Assembly: GCA_963989385.1 (NCBI GenBank)
Contig: OZ022510.1
Location: forward strand, 31,439,448 to 31,503,447
DNA: 64,000 nt
Direction: 5' to 3'
From: Ctena decussata
Lineage: Eukaryota; Mollusca; Bivalvia; Lucinida; Lucinidae
The notes beneath the pieces are model-generated. The model was not told the DNA's origin and searched no databases. It worked only from the letters and a program-made list of their open reading frames with translations. The first letter of the stretch is position 1. Each line of letters opens with the position of its first letter. Positions 54,492-63,936 of this stretch are shown piece by piece. A program made the position numbers and the translations under genes.

Positions 54492-54838
54492 TAATTAAGT
54501 GATGCGGGAGTCAATGTTGTTTAAAAGTCAATAATTACATTGTGCCACGTGCCTTTCTCTTTAACTAGCACTTGAAATCTACAACATGCCATGCACTTGA
54601 ATGGCTAGTAAATATTGAATGACAGCTCATTACGCCTACTTGCACGTGAAATCAACAGCAGGAGGTGGAATTTACTGGTAGGCAGTGACAATGTGGCTGT
54701 TCCAAACTATTGCAAAATTCGGCCGGTAATGTTTTTAAAACGATTCTTATATATGTATTTCTTATTTTTGTTTATCGTTTTATTGATCAAAAGCATCGTT
54801 TAATAATATAAATATAAGGAATGATTGTTATTGTTTAA
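54492..54838. repeat. Direct repeat D, copy 2
   Basis: Second copy of the 53942-54299 unit, which gives the order D-R-D. Confidence 0.8.
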
Positions 54839-55312
54839 GGATTGTCTCCCTCGTTTATTTCGTGTTTTCAGAAACAAATATTTTGACAAAATTTCGTTAG
54901 ACAATATGTAATAGTCTCATAATTAGCCGTAAAAGTTTTGAGAAAACGCATGTTTATTCGATAAATATGGAATGAAAAATAATCTTCAAATTAAAATGCA
55001 AATTACTTATTTCCTCACGGCCTGTAAGAATATCGATTTTGACCACGTGTGTCATGTGATCATGTAGAGGTATTTTTCTTATTCGTGCACGTGATTGTGA
55101 CGTATGAATAATTTATTTTTGTCCAATAATGCGATTTCGACCGCGGTCCGCGATTGTATCAAAATTTATCATATTTTTTTTGTCTAAAGTCACTTTTATC
55201 AAATATTATTAGCTAAACTCTAATTCAAATGTATAGTTAGACCATGTCGGAGGTATTGCATGAAACACTTCATCAAATCATTTTTGTTATTGTTATAAAG
55301 GGAGTAAATCTT
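54839..55312. other. Spacer with CRE/CCAAT words
   Basis: Holds GCACGTGATTGTGACGTATG and TCCAATAATGCG near 55085-55130. Otherwise nothing recognised. Confidence 0.35.
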
Positions 55313-55615
55313 TAAACGTTTACTGAAGTATAAACTACGTCGGGTCGCGAGCAAAATAAAACGTAAACCCTTCGGTGTTCACTTACTTTGCCCGTGACCC
55401 AATGTAGTTTATACTTCAGTATTATAAACTACATCGGGTCGCAAGCAAAGTAAACGTTAACCCCTTCTGGGTTCACTTACTTTGCTCGTGACCCAATGTA
55501 GTTTATACTTCAGTATTATAAACTACATCGGGTCGCAAGCAAAGTAAACGTTAACCCCTTCGGGATTCACTTACTTTGCCCATGACCCAATGTAGTTTAT
55601 ACTTCAGTATACGTT
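55313..55615. repeat. Hairpin array R, second block
   Basis: Six R arms in alternating orientation form three consecutive hairpins (55313-55424, 55424-55519, 55519-55615), with tips CCTTCGG/GGGTT. Arms differ by a few bases and neighbours share the same variants (GTCGCGAGC or GTCGCAAGC), which suggests tandem amplification of a hairpin unit. Confidence 0.85.
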
Positions 55616-57259
55616 AAAAGCAAAATTCATTCCTTAAATAAATTGATTGTATTGAATATATTTCACAATTCATTATTCTGTGATGTCAGTAGCTTACTAA
55701 AATAATCTTGAAAAGAATTAGTTTATTCAACAGTTAAAATTTACAATAGATATAGTATATGCTGAACATGGAGGATATCGTAAAATATGGTATATAGACT
55801 GAAGTAAATTCCTACAACCCAGCAGAAGTATTGAATGAATAGTATAGAGATCGCTTGTATATTATGTTTCACAGTTAATTTAAGAATCTTTCGGTTTTTT
55901 TTTAAGATGTGCTTAGCACAAGTTTTAGTGCGGTTTACCAGAAAGCATGCGCGAGGAATACTTTCTAAAGTCCAAAATATCGCACGTAATTAGGTGTGAC
56001 ATGATATGTAAGTTATCATCGTCTATTAAACATCTGGGTAGTTTATTACAATATTGCAGCCAACATCTAGATTTAATGAATTTACTCATGTCTGATCAAT
56101 TTCCACATTTAATATTTAAAGGAACGGTAGGTTTATTTATTACAAATTCCAGGGTTCATATTACTATATTTCAGGAAACTATACAATATAAATTCAAAGC
56201 TTCGGTCTTTTAATATCCATCTTAGTTTAAATTAATACAAAAAGTATTTTATTATTATTACGTTAATAATAGCATGCATAGTGTGGCCACTGCGTGCAGC
56301 CATACAGAGACACCAGTCGCCTGATCGAGCCGATACAACAAGATTCGAGGTTATGAAACTTGAGAATAACCTCAAACTCAAAACCAAACACACTGATTGG
56401 CTGCTTCCGAGCATGTCCTGTTGCCCGATCGAACCGATACACCAAGAAGTTTCATGGATTAGTGGTAAGCTTGGTTTTCTGTATGGCCCGTCTGATAGGG
56501 TACGCGATTTAGTGGTGCAAATATATGAAAAATTAAAGAAAAAATAAAACTGAATTTTAAATTATTTTAAAATCAAACTGATAACTGTAATTATTATTGT
56601 AGCACTTTGAAAAATAATAGTTCGTTGAAATGATTCTATGGTACTGCTTAAGATACTTAAACATCATTGAAAGATGTGAATTGCTTTTTCTGATTTTCAT
56701 CATTTTCTAATTTGACATTTCCTTGAAAATAATTGTCATTAATTTTTCACGAATATTATTGGGATGAAATGAGCAAAATCATTAGACCCTATCATTACGG
56801 AGCCTGGATTCTTTTTTTTTTGTCATTTGACTTTCGTTTTATTGAGAAATAACAAATCCTGTCACGTAGACCAATAGCTCAGCAAATATACTATCACTTT
56901 TAAAAATTAATGCATTGAACAAGGAAATTAATGGAATTTTTCGTCTGTCGAGGTCTTACAAAATTATGCACAGTTAAAACGGGTTTCAAAAATGGATTTT
57001 TTTCCATAATTCAAAATTCATAAATTTTAAAGTGAATTAAATTTCTTGTACAGTTTATAAATTCGTATGGATGGTTTTACATCAAAATTGTTTGGTGTGT
57101 TTTTCCTGGCCTTTTTTGCAGCGTGCGGGGCATTAACATCAACTATTCTTTGAGCAGTTTTCTGCCTTGATAAACTTCTTTCGTATCGGTTGGCTTCCCG
57201 ATCGAGCAACGCATGTTTCAGATGTTTCTTGATCAGAAATCACATAGGGACATAATAAT
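55616..57259. other. Intergenic, nothing recognised
   Basis: ORFs of 88 codons at 55947-56213 and 56281-56547 have no recognised motif. The region around 56281-56450 is open on both strands and GC-richer than its surroundings, possibly an exon remnant, but nothing more can be said. Confidence 0.35.
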
Positions 57260-57404
57260 TGAGCCGCGACACGAGAACACCAGCAATGTGGTTGTGTGCC
57301 CAGTGAAGACTCAGATCAGCCTGGGCAGCCGCCAAGTTTGATCAGAATCTGCGTTTGCGCTGGGCGCACAACCACGTTGTTGGTTTTGTCGTGTCGCGGC
57401 TCAA
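57260..57404. mobile_element. GAGCC palindromic MITE, internally deleted
   Basis: Both ends are intact (GAGCCGCGACACGAGA, TCGTGTCGCGGCTC), but the centre including the AGCTACC pair is missing, leaving 145 bp. Confidence 0.85.
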
Positions 57405-57780
57405 TATATATGCAAACTCTTATTACTTTTGAATGCTTGTAGCTCATAAAAGAGGCCTAAATAAAAACAGAATGTTTGAGTTCCTGAAATTTTGCAGAAC
57501 ATGTTGAAAACTGTGATATAGTTTTTCACTTTTCTGACGAGATATGAAATTTGATAGACTGCTTCCTAACCGAGAGTCAGATGACAAAATATATAGAAAA
57601 TTACCTGAAAATTGACAGTCTCGAAATGTCAGTGCCCCAGGGATCTCCAGGTGTCTCAACACGTTTTGGCTGTCGAGTCCTCATCCTTGCTTCATCACGG
57701 TCTTTTCTTGATTTTAATTGTTGACCTTGATGACTCTCTGATGAGTTAGGGGACCTCCATACGAACCGAACTACCAACTA
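57405..57780. other. Spacer, nothing recognised
   Basis: A 72-codon minus ORF has no motif. Confidence 0.35.
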
Positions 57781-57784
57781 ATTG

Positions 57785-58220
57785 TGTGCACCGCGGCGGA
57801 GCGTGAGGGTGAATGTTTTGGGCCCAGTAAAACCGGTTTAAACTCCCAAGTAGTTATTACTGACCGTCCCAAGGCGGTACTTTCGTTGCGGCTGCATTTG
57901 TTTTATGTTCGGTGCTGTTTAATTTATTGTTTTCTCATTTAACCCTTCTATAATTAAAATAGAAAATAGGTAAAACAGTTGTAAATGTTTTTCGTATAAT
58001 TTGCTTAGTCTGTTGTAACCCTTCTGTTGGTCTGAATTATTAAGTTCAATAAAGATAGCTGAGTTGCCACCTATTTGGGAAAGAGCTGCTGACTCGGCTT
58101 ATCACTTGTAATTTATTGTTTGTTGGGTCTTTCCCTTTGATGTTGGGGATAGGGTTTGCGATCTGATTCAGTCAGTTCCTGAAGTGCAGTTACTCTTTAA
58201 ATTTCCTTCTGTTTAGCGTA
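57785..58220. repeat. Interspersed repeat (CCAAGGCGGTA family), copy 2
   Basis: TTATTACTGACCGTCCCAAG, GAGTTGCCACCTATTTGGGA, AGCTGCTGACTCGG and TCAGTTCCTGAAGTGCAGT match 45225-45560 in order. Confidence 0.55.
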
Positions 58221-58554
58221 TACTCTAGCTTTTCCTACTGGTGTATTCCATATGCTCTGGCGTTTTTCCTTAATATGCGTTCTTAGACTATCCAAACGAC
58301 AACTTAATTAATTCTGCGCTAGTGGAAGTGAGAAACAAGATACAGAACGAGACAGTTGACATTTATTTAATTTGCATTTACAGTTATTCCTTTAAACAGC
58401 CAGACATAAATATGAAGTCATATCATAGCACACTTTTATCAAGATCTACATCCAGCATATTATTATATACTAATAGAATAGGTGGACTGGTTACAATTTG
58501 AAGAGTAGACCATTGCAGAAGGAGTTAGAAAAGTGCCCGCACATACTAATGCAA
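58221..58554. other. Spacer, nothing recognised
   Basis: No supported feature. Confidence 0.35.
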
Positions 58555-58796
58555 TTGAGCAGCGAGACGACAAAACCAACAAAGAGACATGTACGCCCAG
58601 CGAAGACTCCGATCAGCCTCGGCATCCGCCCAGGTTGATGGGAGCCTTTGCTGTCCACATGGAGCTAGCTTAGACTCTAAGCTAATATTTAAACGCACGG
58701 CAAAGACTCTGATCAGCCTCAGCGGCTGCCAAGGCTGATCTGAGTCTTTGCTGGGCTCATATGCCACTTTGTTGGTTTTGTCGTGTCGCGGCTCAA
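58555..58796. mobile_element. GAGCC palindromic MITE, full copy
   Basis: Full-length palindrome. The right arm has the GGGCTCATATGCCACTTTGT variant seen at 36222 and 24885. AAT lies on both sides. Confidence 0.85.
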
Positions 58797-59240
58797 TCAT
58801 TTATTTTTACATTTAATTAGATGAGGCGTGAAGGATGAATGCCTCGTCCATCCACGGGATCTCCGTTTACTAATCTTGCTCAACGATATCGGTCCATATT
58901 TAAGAACCAATTGGCGCGAATGCTCTTTCAGACAGGGTATATTTTCAGGATTGTCTTGAAGGGTGCTGTTTGCTTGTGCAATAGGACAGGTTCTCTCAAT
59001 ACCCAGATTACCAGTGCTTTCATGCATAAGCAAATTGCCCGTGCCCCTGTGCAAATGCGCAATGGGATCAGAGCCTTTGCTGTCCACCTTGATCATCGTG
59101 TTTTTTTCCTTTATATTCTGAAAGCTGAAGATTTCTGAAGTATTCTTCAAAAGATGTAGAATTCAATAGCATTCTACAAAAATGACGTCTGTCCTGAGGA
59201 AACTCAGAAGGACATATGTGTTTAGCATAGATTTCGTACA
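58797..59240. other. Spacer between MITEs, ORFs on both strands
   Basis: A 117-codon minus ORF (58797-59150) and a 99-codon plus ORF (58839-59138) overlap. Neither has a motif. ATGGGATCAGAGCCTTTGCT near 59065 resembles the MITE interior, so at least part is repeat. Confidence 0.3.
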
Positions 59241-59461
59241 TGAGCCGCGACACGACAAACCCACATGGCATGTGTACCCAGTGAAGACTCAGATCGGCCT
59301 GGGCTTCCACCAAGACTGATCAGTCTTCGCTGTCAGCTTAGACACATAGCTACCCTTTAAGCGCACATCGAAGACTCTGATGACACTGAGCGTATGCTAA
59401 CGCTGACATGAATTTTCGCGTGGCGATCATGTCCCTTTGCTGCGTTTCATGTCGCGGCTCA
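59241..59461. mobile_element. GAGCC palindromic MITE, diverged full copy
   Basis: Both ends are intact and the centre is diverged. ACAT lies directly outside both ends, a candidate 4-bp duplication. Confidence 0.8.
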
Positions 59462-59516
59462 CATCTGTCCTGACGACACTGCTCTTGTATCGTGCATGCA
59501 CGTACACAGTATAAAT

Positions 59517-59753
59517 GGGCTGCGACACGACAAAACCAACAATGTGGTCTTGCGCCCAGCGCAGACTCAGATCAGCCTGGGCATCCGTACAGTCTGATCA
59601 GACTCTTTGCTAAGCACTTAAAGGGTAGCTAAGGGTCTCAGCTACCTCCATGCGGACAGCGAAGACTCTGATTAGACTGGGCGGATGCCCAGGCTGATCT
59701 GAGTATGCGCTGGACGCACGACCACATTGTTGGTTTTCTCGTGTCGCGGCTCA
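59517..59753. mobile_element. GAGCC palindromic MITE, full copy
   Basis: Full-length palindrome with left end GGGCTGCGACACGACAAAAC. It is close in sequence to the copy at 21368 (both have GGCTGCGACACGAC or AGCTGCGACACGAC and CTCAGCTACC or CTAAGCTACC). Confidence 0.85.
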
Positions 59754-61007
59754 AATAGATATAACTTTTGCACGATCTGCTCTTCCATCGCAAATCTGCC
59801 ATTTACAGTGTGGCCCGCCCTCTTCTCAATGGAAGTCAACTCATAAAGTAGAGAATTTGCTTCTTTCCTGCAAGCGTAGATCCTTTTGGAAAAGTGTCCT
59901 TATCCAGTGAAGGAAACAGGAATTCAGGAAAGTTGTTTTCCTTTGAACAAATGGCGGAAAAGTAGCTAAGTCTGTCAAAGAACAGAGAAACTAATAAACG
60001 CAAACTGCAATGCCGGGAAAGAAAGGAGGTTTTGGCATTACGAACACTTCACTCTCTGTTCTTGTCAGAAAATTCTAAATAAATCTACAGCATACGTCAA
60101 AACCATGAGCTATCGACGGAAACTTTTTAACCTTTTTTCATCTGATATTATCGAGTGTCAATCTATTTCCTACCTTCCTAAAAATTCAAGTCGATCGGAT
60201 GCGAAACAAGAAAGTATCAGTTCATTCCACTGCATTATTATTAAAATCAGAAGGTGGGTCGGCCATCCTGATTTTATTCTCAATTGACGGAAGTGATGAA
60301 ATCGGGTATTTTCCACGGAAATTCCGGTCGCGTGCTTTGAGGACGTAGCCCTAGCGCCGTAATGGCAATCAATCAGTTGATACCAAAGTTTTCTAACAAA
60401 GTAAATTTTGAGCTTGCTATGCCGTTGACCAATCAACAGACTCGCAATTTTCGAACTTTACGATTGACCACCATGCGCATTTCACACCTTCCGTCAATGT
60501 GCTCTTTTATTCATCGTGATCCAGAATTTCATTATGAATTTCGCATGATCCTTCATTGGCACGAAACGGTATGCTTGTAGATAAGTGCAGATATATACTG
60601 TATATATATCGTCGTTTTGTAATATAGAAGCATCTTGCTTGAACGTTTTTAATGAGTGAGAAGCATGCTCTCACTCATAAAATCATTTCAAGGAAGATAC
60701 TCCAAAAAGTAAACACAAAATCAAAATGTGACTTAACCTTTTTGTTTCTATAATAATGCAGTGAGATGAATTGAGACTTTCTTGTCTCGCGTCCGATCGA
60801 CTTAAAATTTTACAGGGAGGTAGAAGGTAGATTGTGACATTCGATAATATATATTAAAAAAGTTACAAATTTTCCGGCGAGTGCTTGTGGTCAAAATTGC
60901 TCACAAAGTACGGGACGCGAGAACAGCTATTAGTCTTTTTGTCCACCTTGAGTAGTGTTCTATGAGATATGAGGAAATACTGAAATGTCGATTCACAGTT
61001 AATCTAT
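59754..61007. other. Region downstream of the GPCR gene
   Basis: No gene recognised. GACCAATCAACAGAC lies near 60428. A small palindrome ATGAGTGAGA/TCTCACTCAT is at 60652-60678, and TCTCGCGTCC (60785) is inverted at GGGACGCGAGA (60911). The minus-strand ATTAAA at about 60648-60653 is a candidate polyadenylation signal for the GPCR, some 355 bases after its stop. Confidence 0.35.
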
Positions 61008-62342
61008 CTAACGGTTACAACAGAACCTGCAGCTATCAAATAACTTCTCCAAATTGTCTCTAAACATTTTGTTCATAAAAGCATAGATGATCGGATTCGC
61101 AACATTATATGCAAAGTACATATAGAACACAATGATATTGTAATGTACAACTTGCAGTGCCATGAGCCAGGCAGGGAGAAATGCGATAATAAACACCAGT
61201 GTGACTATAAATAGCATCACTGCAGTCTTAATGTTAGCAAGCCTGTCATGATCTCGCCTCTCTTTGTTGGCATCATGTCTCCGGGAATGGTTTCTGTTTA
61301 TTGGATGACCCTCAGTACTCGGCTTACCATTCTCTTGATTTGCCGACAATGGGGTTGAGCTAGTTTTAGTTATCGAAGTTGAAACAGTTTCCCCTTCCAT
61401 TTCTACCTTTAACTTATGACTATCACGATTTTGATTATGGTTTCTATTGTTTAATGGAATAGTTGATTCATCCGTCTGGCAATGAGTATTAACAACTTTC
61501 TTACCGACCCCCATTTTCTGCTTACGGCGTTTAGCTCTTTGTTTAGTAACGGAGCTGTAAATCATTCCGTATAAAACCATAACTATAAGCAGTGATATGA
61601 GGTAAAATGACGAGTACACTTTCTGGTAAACGTTGATAAAACTGTACGGTAATATTGTGGTAGAAACATAACACAGGCCGGTGTATATTACCACTGACTG
61701 GTTCACGAGGATATTTTCAGTTACAACCGTCTGGTTTACAATGATCCTTTCTGTAGTGTTGACTGTTAATTCCTCTACAATATACACGCCATTGCCAAGT
61801 GAAGTGATTATACCCAAGACAACTGCGAAGCTGGCAAGGATATATAGAATGTATTTTGCCCTCTTAACTGTCATAATGTGTACAAACGGATGACAGATAC
61901 AGATATACCGATCAACTGCTATGGCGACCATGATGAACGCTGACAGAGGTACGGTGCATGTGATTAAGAACTGATAAACCTTGCAAACTAGGTCATATGT
62001 GAGCATAAATTCAAGATATATTCCAGTGACCGTGAACGGAATAATTAGCAAGCATGTGATAAAGTCAGTGATGGCTAGGGCGAGAATGAAGATGGTTGAT
62101 GTTAATTTCCCGACAGTTCTAGTGAAAACGTACAGAACAAGCCCATTTCCGAGCATTCCAATGACACTGAATATACACAGAATGATGATAATAGCGGTTA
62201 TCTCCTCTTCCGAACTAACATCCGGCTCAGGTGGTGGTCCGTCTTGTATGATGTCCACAATGACGTTTGCGTTTTGGGTTGTACTCCAAAGAGATTCAAT
62301 ATATTCCATTATGCCTCCCTCTGAGGTCTCTGCAAAAGACAT
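61008..62342 (-). CDS. Class A (rhodopsin-like) GPCR, peptide-receptor type
   Basis: A 444-residue protein in one exon, with seven membrane segments expected at the plasma membrane. N-terminus 1-47 is extracellular. TM1 about 48-73 holds G65-N66. TM2 about 82-105 holds Asp93. Cys120 precedes TM3, and DRY is at 144-146 followed by ICICHPF. The second outer loop has sequons N195TT, N203QT, N213QS and Cys224, the likely disulfide partner of Cys120. TM5 is about 243-264. A long basic third inner loop (265-369) rich in Asn, Ser and Arg follows. TM6 is about 370-396 with FLP at 388-390, TM7 holds NPIIY 416-420, then a short tail with Cys438/441/442. The usual Trp of TM4, Pro of TM5 and Trp of the CWxP motif are absent. 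It is similar in style to CCK/orexin-like receptors; the ligand is unknown. ATG 62342 is taken as start, with a second Met at residue 12. A splice acceptor-like TTTCTACATAG lies 13 bases upstream. Confidence 0.93.
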   Translation of the reverse strand: MSFAETSEGGIMEYIESLWSTTQNANVIVDIIQDGPPPEPDVSSEEEITAIIIILCIFSVIGMLGNGLVLYVFTRTVGKLTSTIFILALAITDFITCLLIIPFTVTGIYLEFMLTYDLVCKVYQFLITCTVPLSAFIMVAIAVDRYICICHPFVHIMTVKRAKYILYILASFAVVLGIITSLGNGVYIVEELTVNTTERIIVNQTVVTENILVNQSVVIYTGLCYVSTTILPYSFINVYQKVYSSFYLISLLIVMVLYGMIYSSVTKQRAKRRKQKMGVGKKVVNTHCQTDESTIPLNNRNHNQNRDSHKLKVEMEGETVSTSITKTSSTPLSANQENGKPSTEGHPINRNHSRRHDANKERRDHDRLANIKTAVMLFIVTLVFIIAFLPAWLMALQVVHYNIIVFYMYFAYNVANPIIYAFMNKMFRDNLEKLFDSCRFCCNR

Positions 62343-62387
62343 GATGGAATTAAAGCTATGTAGAAAGTTATTGAAGAAATAGGAAAG

Positions 62388-62610
62388 TTAACCCTTAATG
62401 CGCTAAAAAGCAGACGATAAAATTTACGTCTGCAGAATTTAAAAAAAAATGTTTTGTTCAAGCAATATTATTACTGAGAATTCGAACAAACACTGTTTTC
62501 GAGGGCAAACAGTGTAGATTCAAATGAGGTGGCTCATCATGAGCCACCTCATCTGGATCTACACTTTTAGACAATTCAACAATTTTAATTTTTGGCGCTT
62601 AAAGGGTTAA
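62388..62610. mobile_element. TTAA MITE (CCCTTAATGCGC ends)
   Basis: TTAA plus CCCTTAATGCGCTAAAAA on the left, TTTTTGGCGCTTAAAGGG plus TTAA on the right. This is a piggyBac-type pattern. It carries a small hairpin family member in its right half. It lies about 45 bp upstream of the GPCR start codon, so it could affect the promoter or a 5' UTR intron. Confidence 0.75.
62504..62577. repeat. Small hairpin family, copy 6
   Basis: The outer arms are GGCAAACAGTGTAGATTC and TGGATCTACACTTTTAG. The inner stem ATGAGGTGGCTCAT is inverted as ATGAGCCACCTCAT directly after it, with almost no loop. This is a fourth stem class. Confidence 0.8.
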
Positions 62611-63345
62611 AATAACTGACACCTATCATATGCCCAGCATTCTGATAGAAGTTGTCTTATATACAACGATCCCTAGATAACCAAAGCATGAAATTCCTCG
62701 TTACGTGCAAGATCTGAAATGGTATCATGGAATATTTGAGATAGAGCATACTTATAAACCATGTCTTATGCCACAATTCTATGATACCGTCATCTTCTAG
62801 GTGCAAACACTTTGATTGTTTATGATTGACCTTCTATGGAAAAACAGGAGAATCAGAGTGACTTTATAAAACGTTTGGCTACACCTGGCACCCTATAAAC
62901 TAAGACTGACGCTCCGTATTCTATAAAAAAGTAACTTACCATCTAAGTAATTAAAGAAATCTAAACAACTCTTTTATTGTTGCTAAAGCATCGAAGCTTT
63001 CTGCAAGCAAATTCCATTTATGCCTGACGACTCTTGTAAATTGGATGTTTCCATTTGTCAATTAAAGGGTGTCTGGCTTAATTTATTTTTACTATATTTT
63101 AGGGGAATACCTATTTGTCTTATGCACCGCGTGTCGCAGCGTTTGAGCTGGGTCTGCACTGTTTGGCAATTTCAATTTGATGGGACACAAGGCATAAATG
63201 AGTTAAGGTGGTGATAATCACTGATTTGGGACAAAGACAAAACCCTGCATAAAATGCTCATAATAACACTTATCTTTCCAAAACTTAGCATACGCCTTCT
63301 TTATGTTGTTTCTCATACTTTAGAATCCCAAAATGCAGTATTTGT
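62611..63345. other. Upstream of the GPCR, nothing firm
   Basis: A right-half of the small hairpin family (GAGCTGGGTCTGCACTGTTT, 63146-63165) lacks a paired left half. No gene recognised. First exon(s) of the GPCR, if any, would lie here. Confidence 0.35.
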
Positions 63346-63349
63346 TAAT

Positions 63350-63936
63350 GTTAAAAAGTGTTTTTATTAGAGAAGATCAAAGGGTAATTTTCTGCGAATA
63401 AATCTGAAAAAATAATATCATTATTGAAAATATACTTAGTGCTTAGAGTACCTTGTTGCATAATCGAGAGCGTCCTAGCAATTATTTTTTCGAACTCTTC
63501 ACACATTATCAGGCTGAGCAGATGAAAAAAGATGCAGTCTGTGTCCAATTTCTTTTGTCAAAACACACAGGTAAGACAGGTGATACTATTTTAACAAGGT
63601 TGAACAATTTCATCTACACACCACTGATCATATCAGTAATGTATTATTTATATTGTAGGTGTTAACATAGGTATGCTTGCCTACCCTATATTTAATAAAT
63701 GCGTCCAGTGTAGATTTACTTTGTACATGGTTGAACATTTGAGAAAAAGCTACCGTTTTCATCTGGTCTATATTACAATTTGAGAAAGAGTTGGAATAGA
63801 TACTTGCTAGGACGCTCTTCAATATGCAATAATGCACCTTCAGCACTACGTAAATTTTCATTAATGATATTATTTTTTCAGATTTATTCGCAGAAAATTA
63901 CCCTTTGATTTTTCCTCATAAAAACCCTTTTTAAAA
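63350..63936. mobile_element. Fold-back element with ~130-bp inverted ends
   Basis: GATCAAAGGGTAATTTTCTG at 63377 and GCGAATAAATCTGAAAAAAT with TATCATTA are repeated in inverse near 63912-63850. The similarity extends to GAGCGTCCTAGCAA (63468) and TTGCTAGGACGCTC (63806). The whole is about 585 bp with about 320 bp of unique centre. The 65- and 77-codon minus ORFs inside have no motif. Confidence 0.85.

Noticed and set aside
61681..62382. Plus-strand ORFs of 70 and 133 codons
   Set aside because: They are antisense shadows of the GPCR coding sequence.
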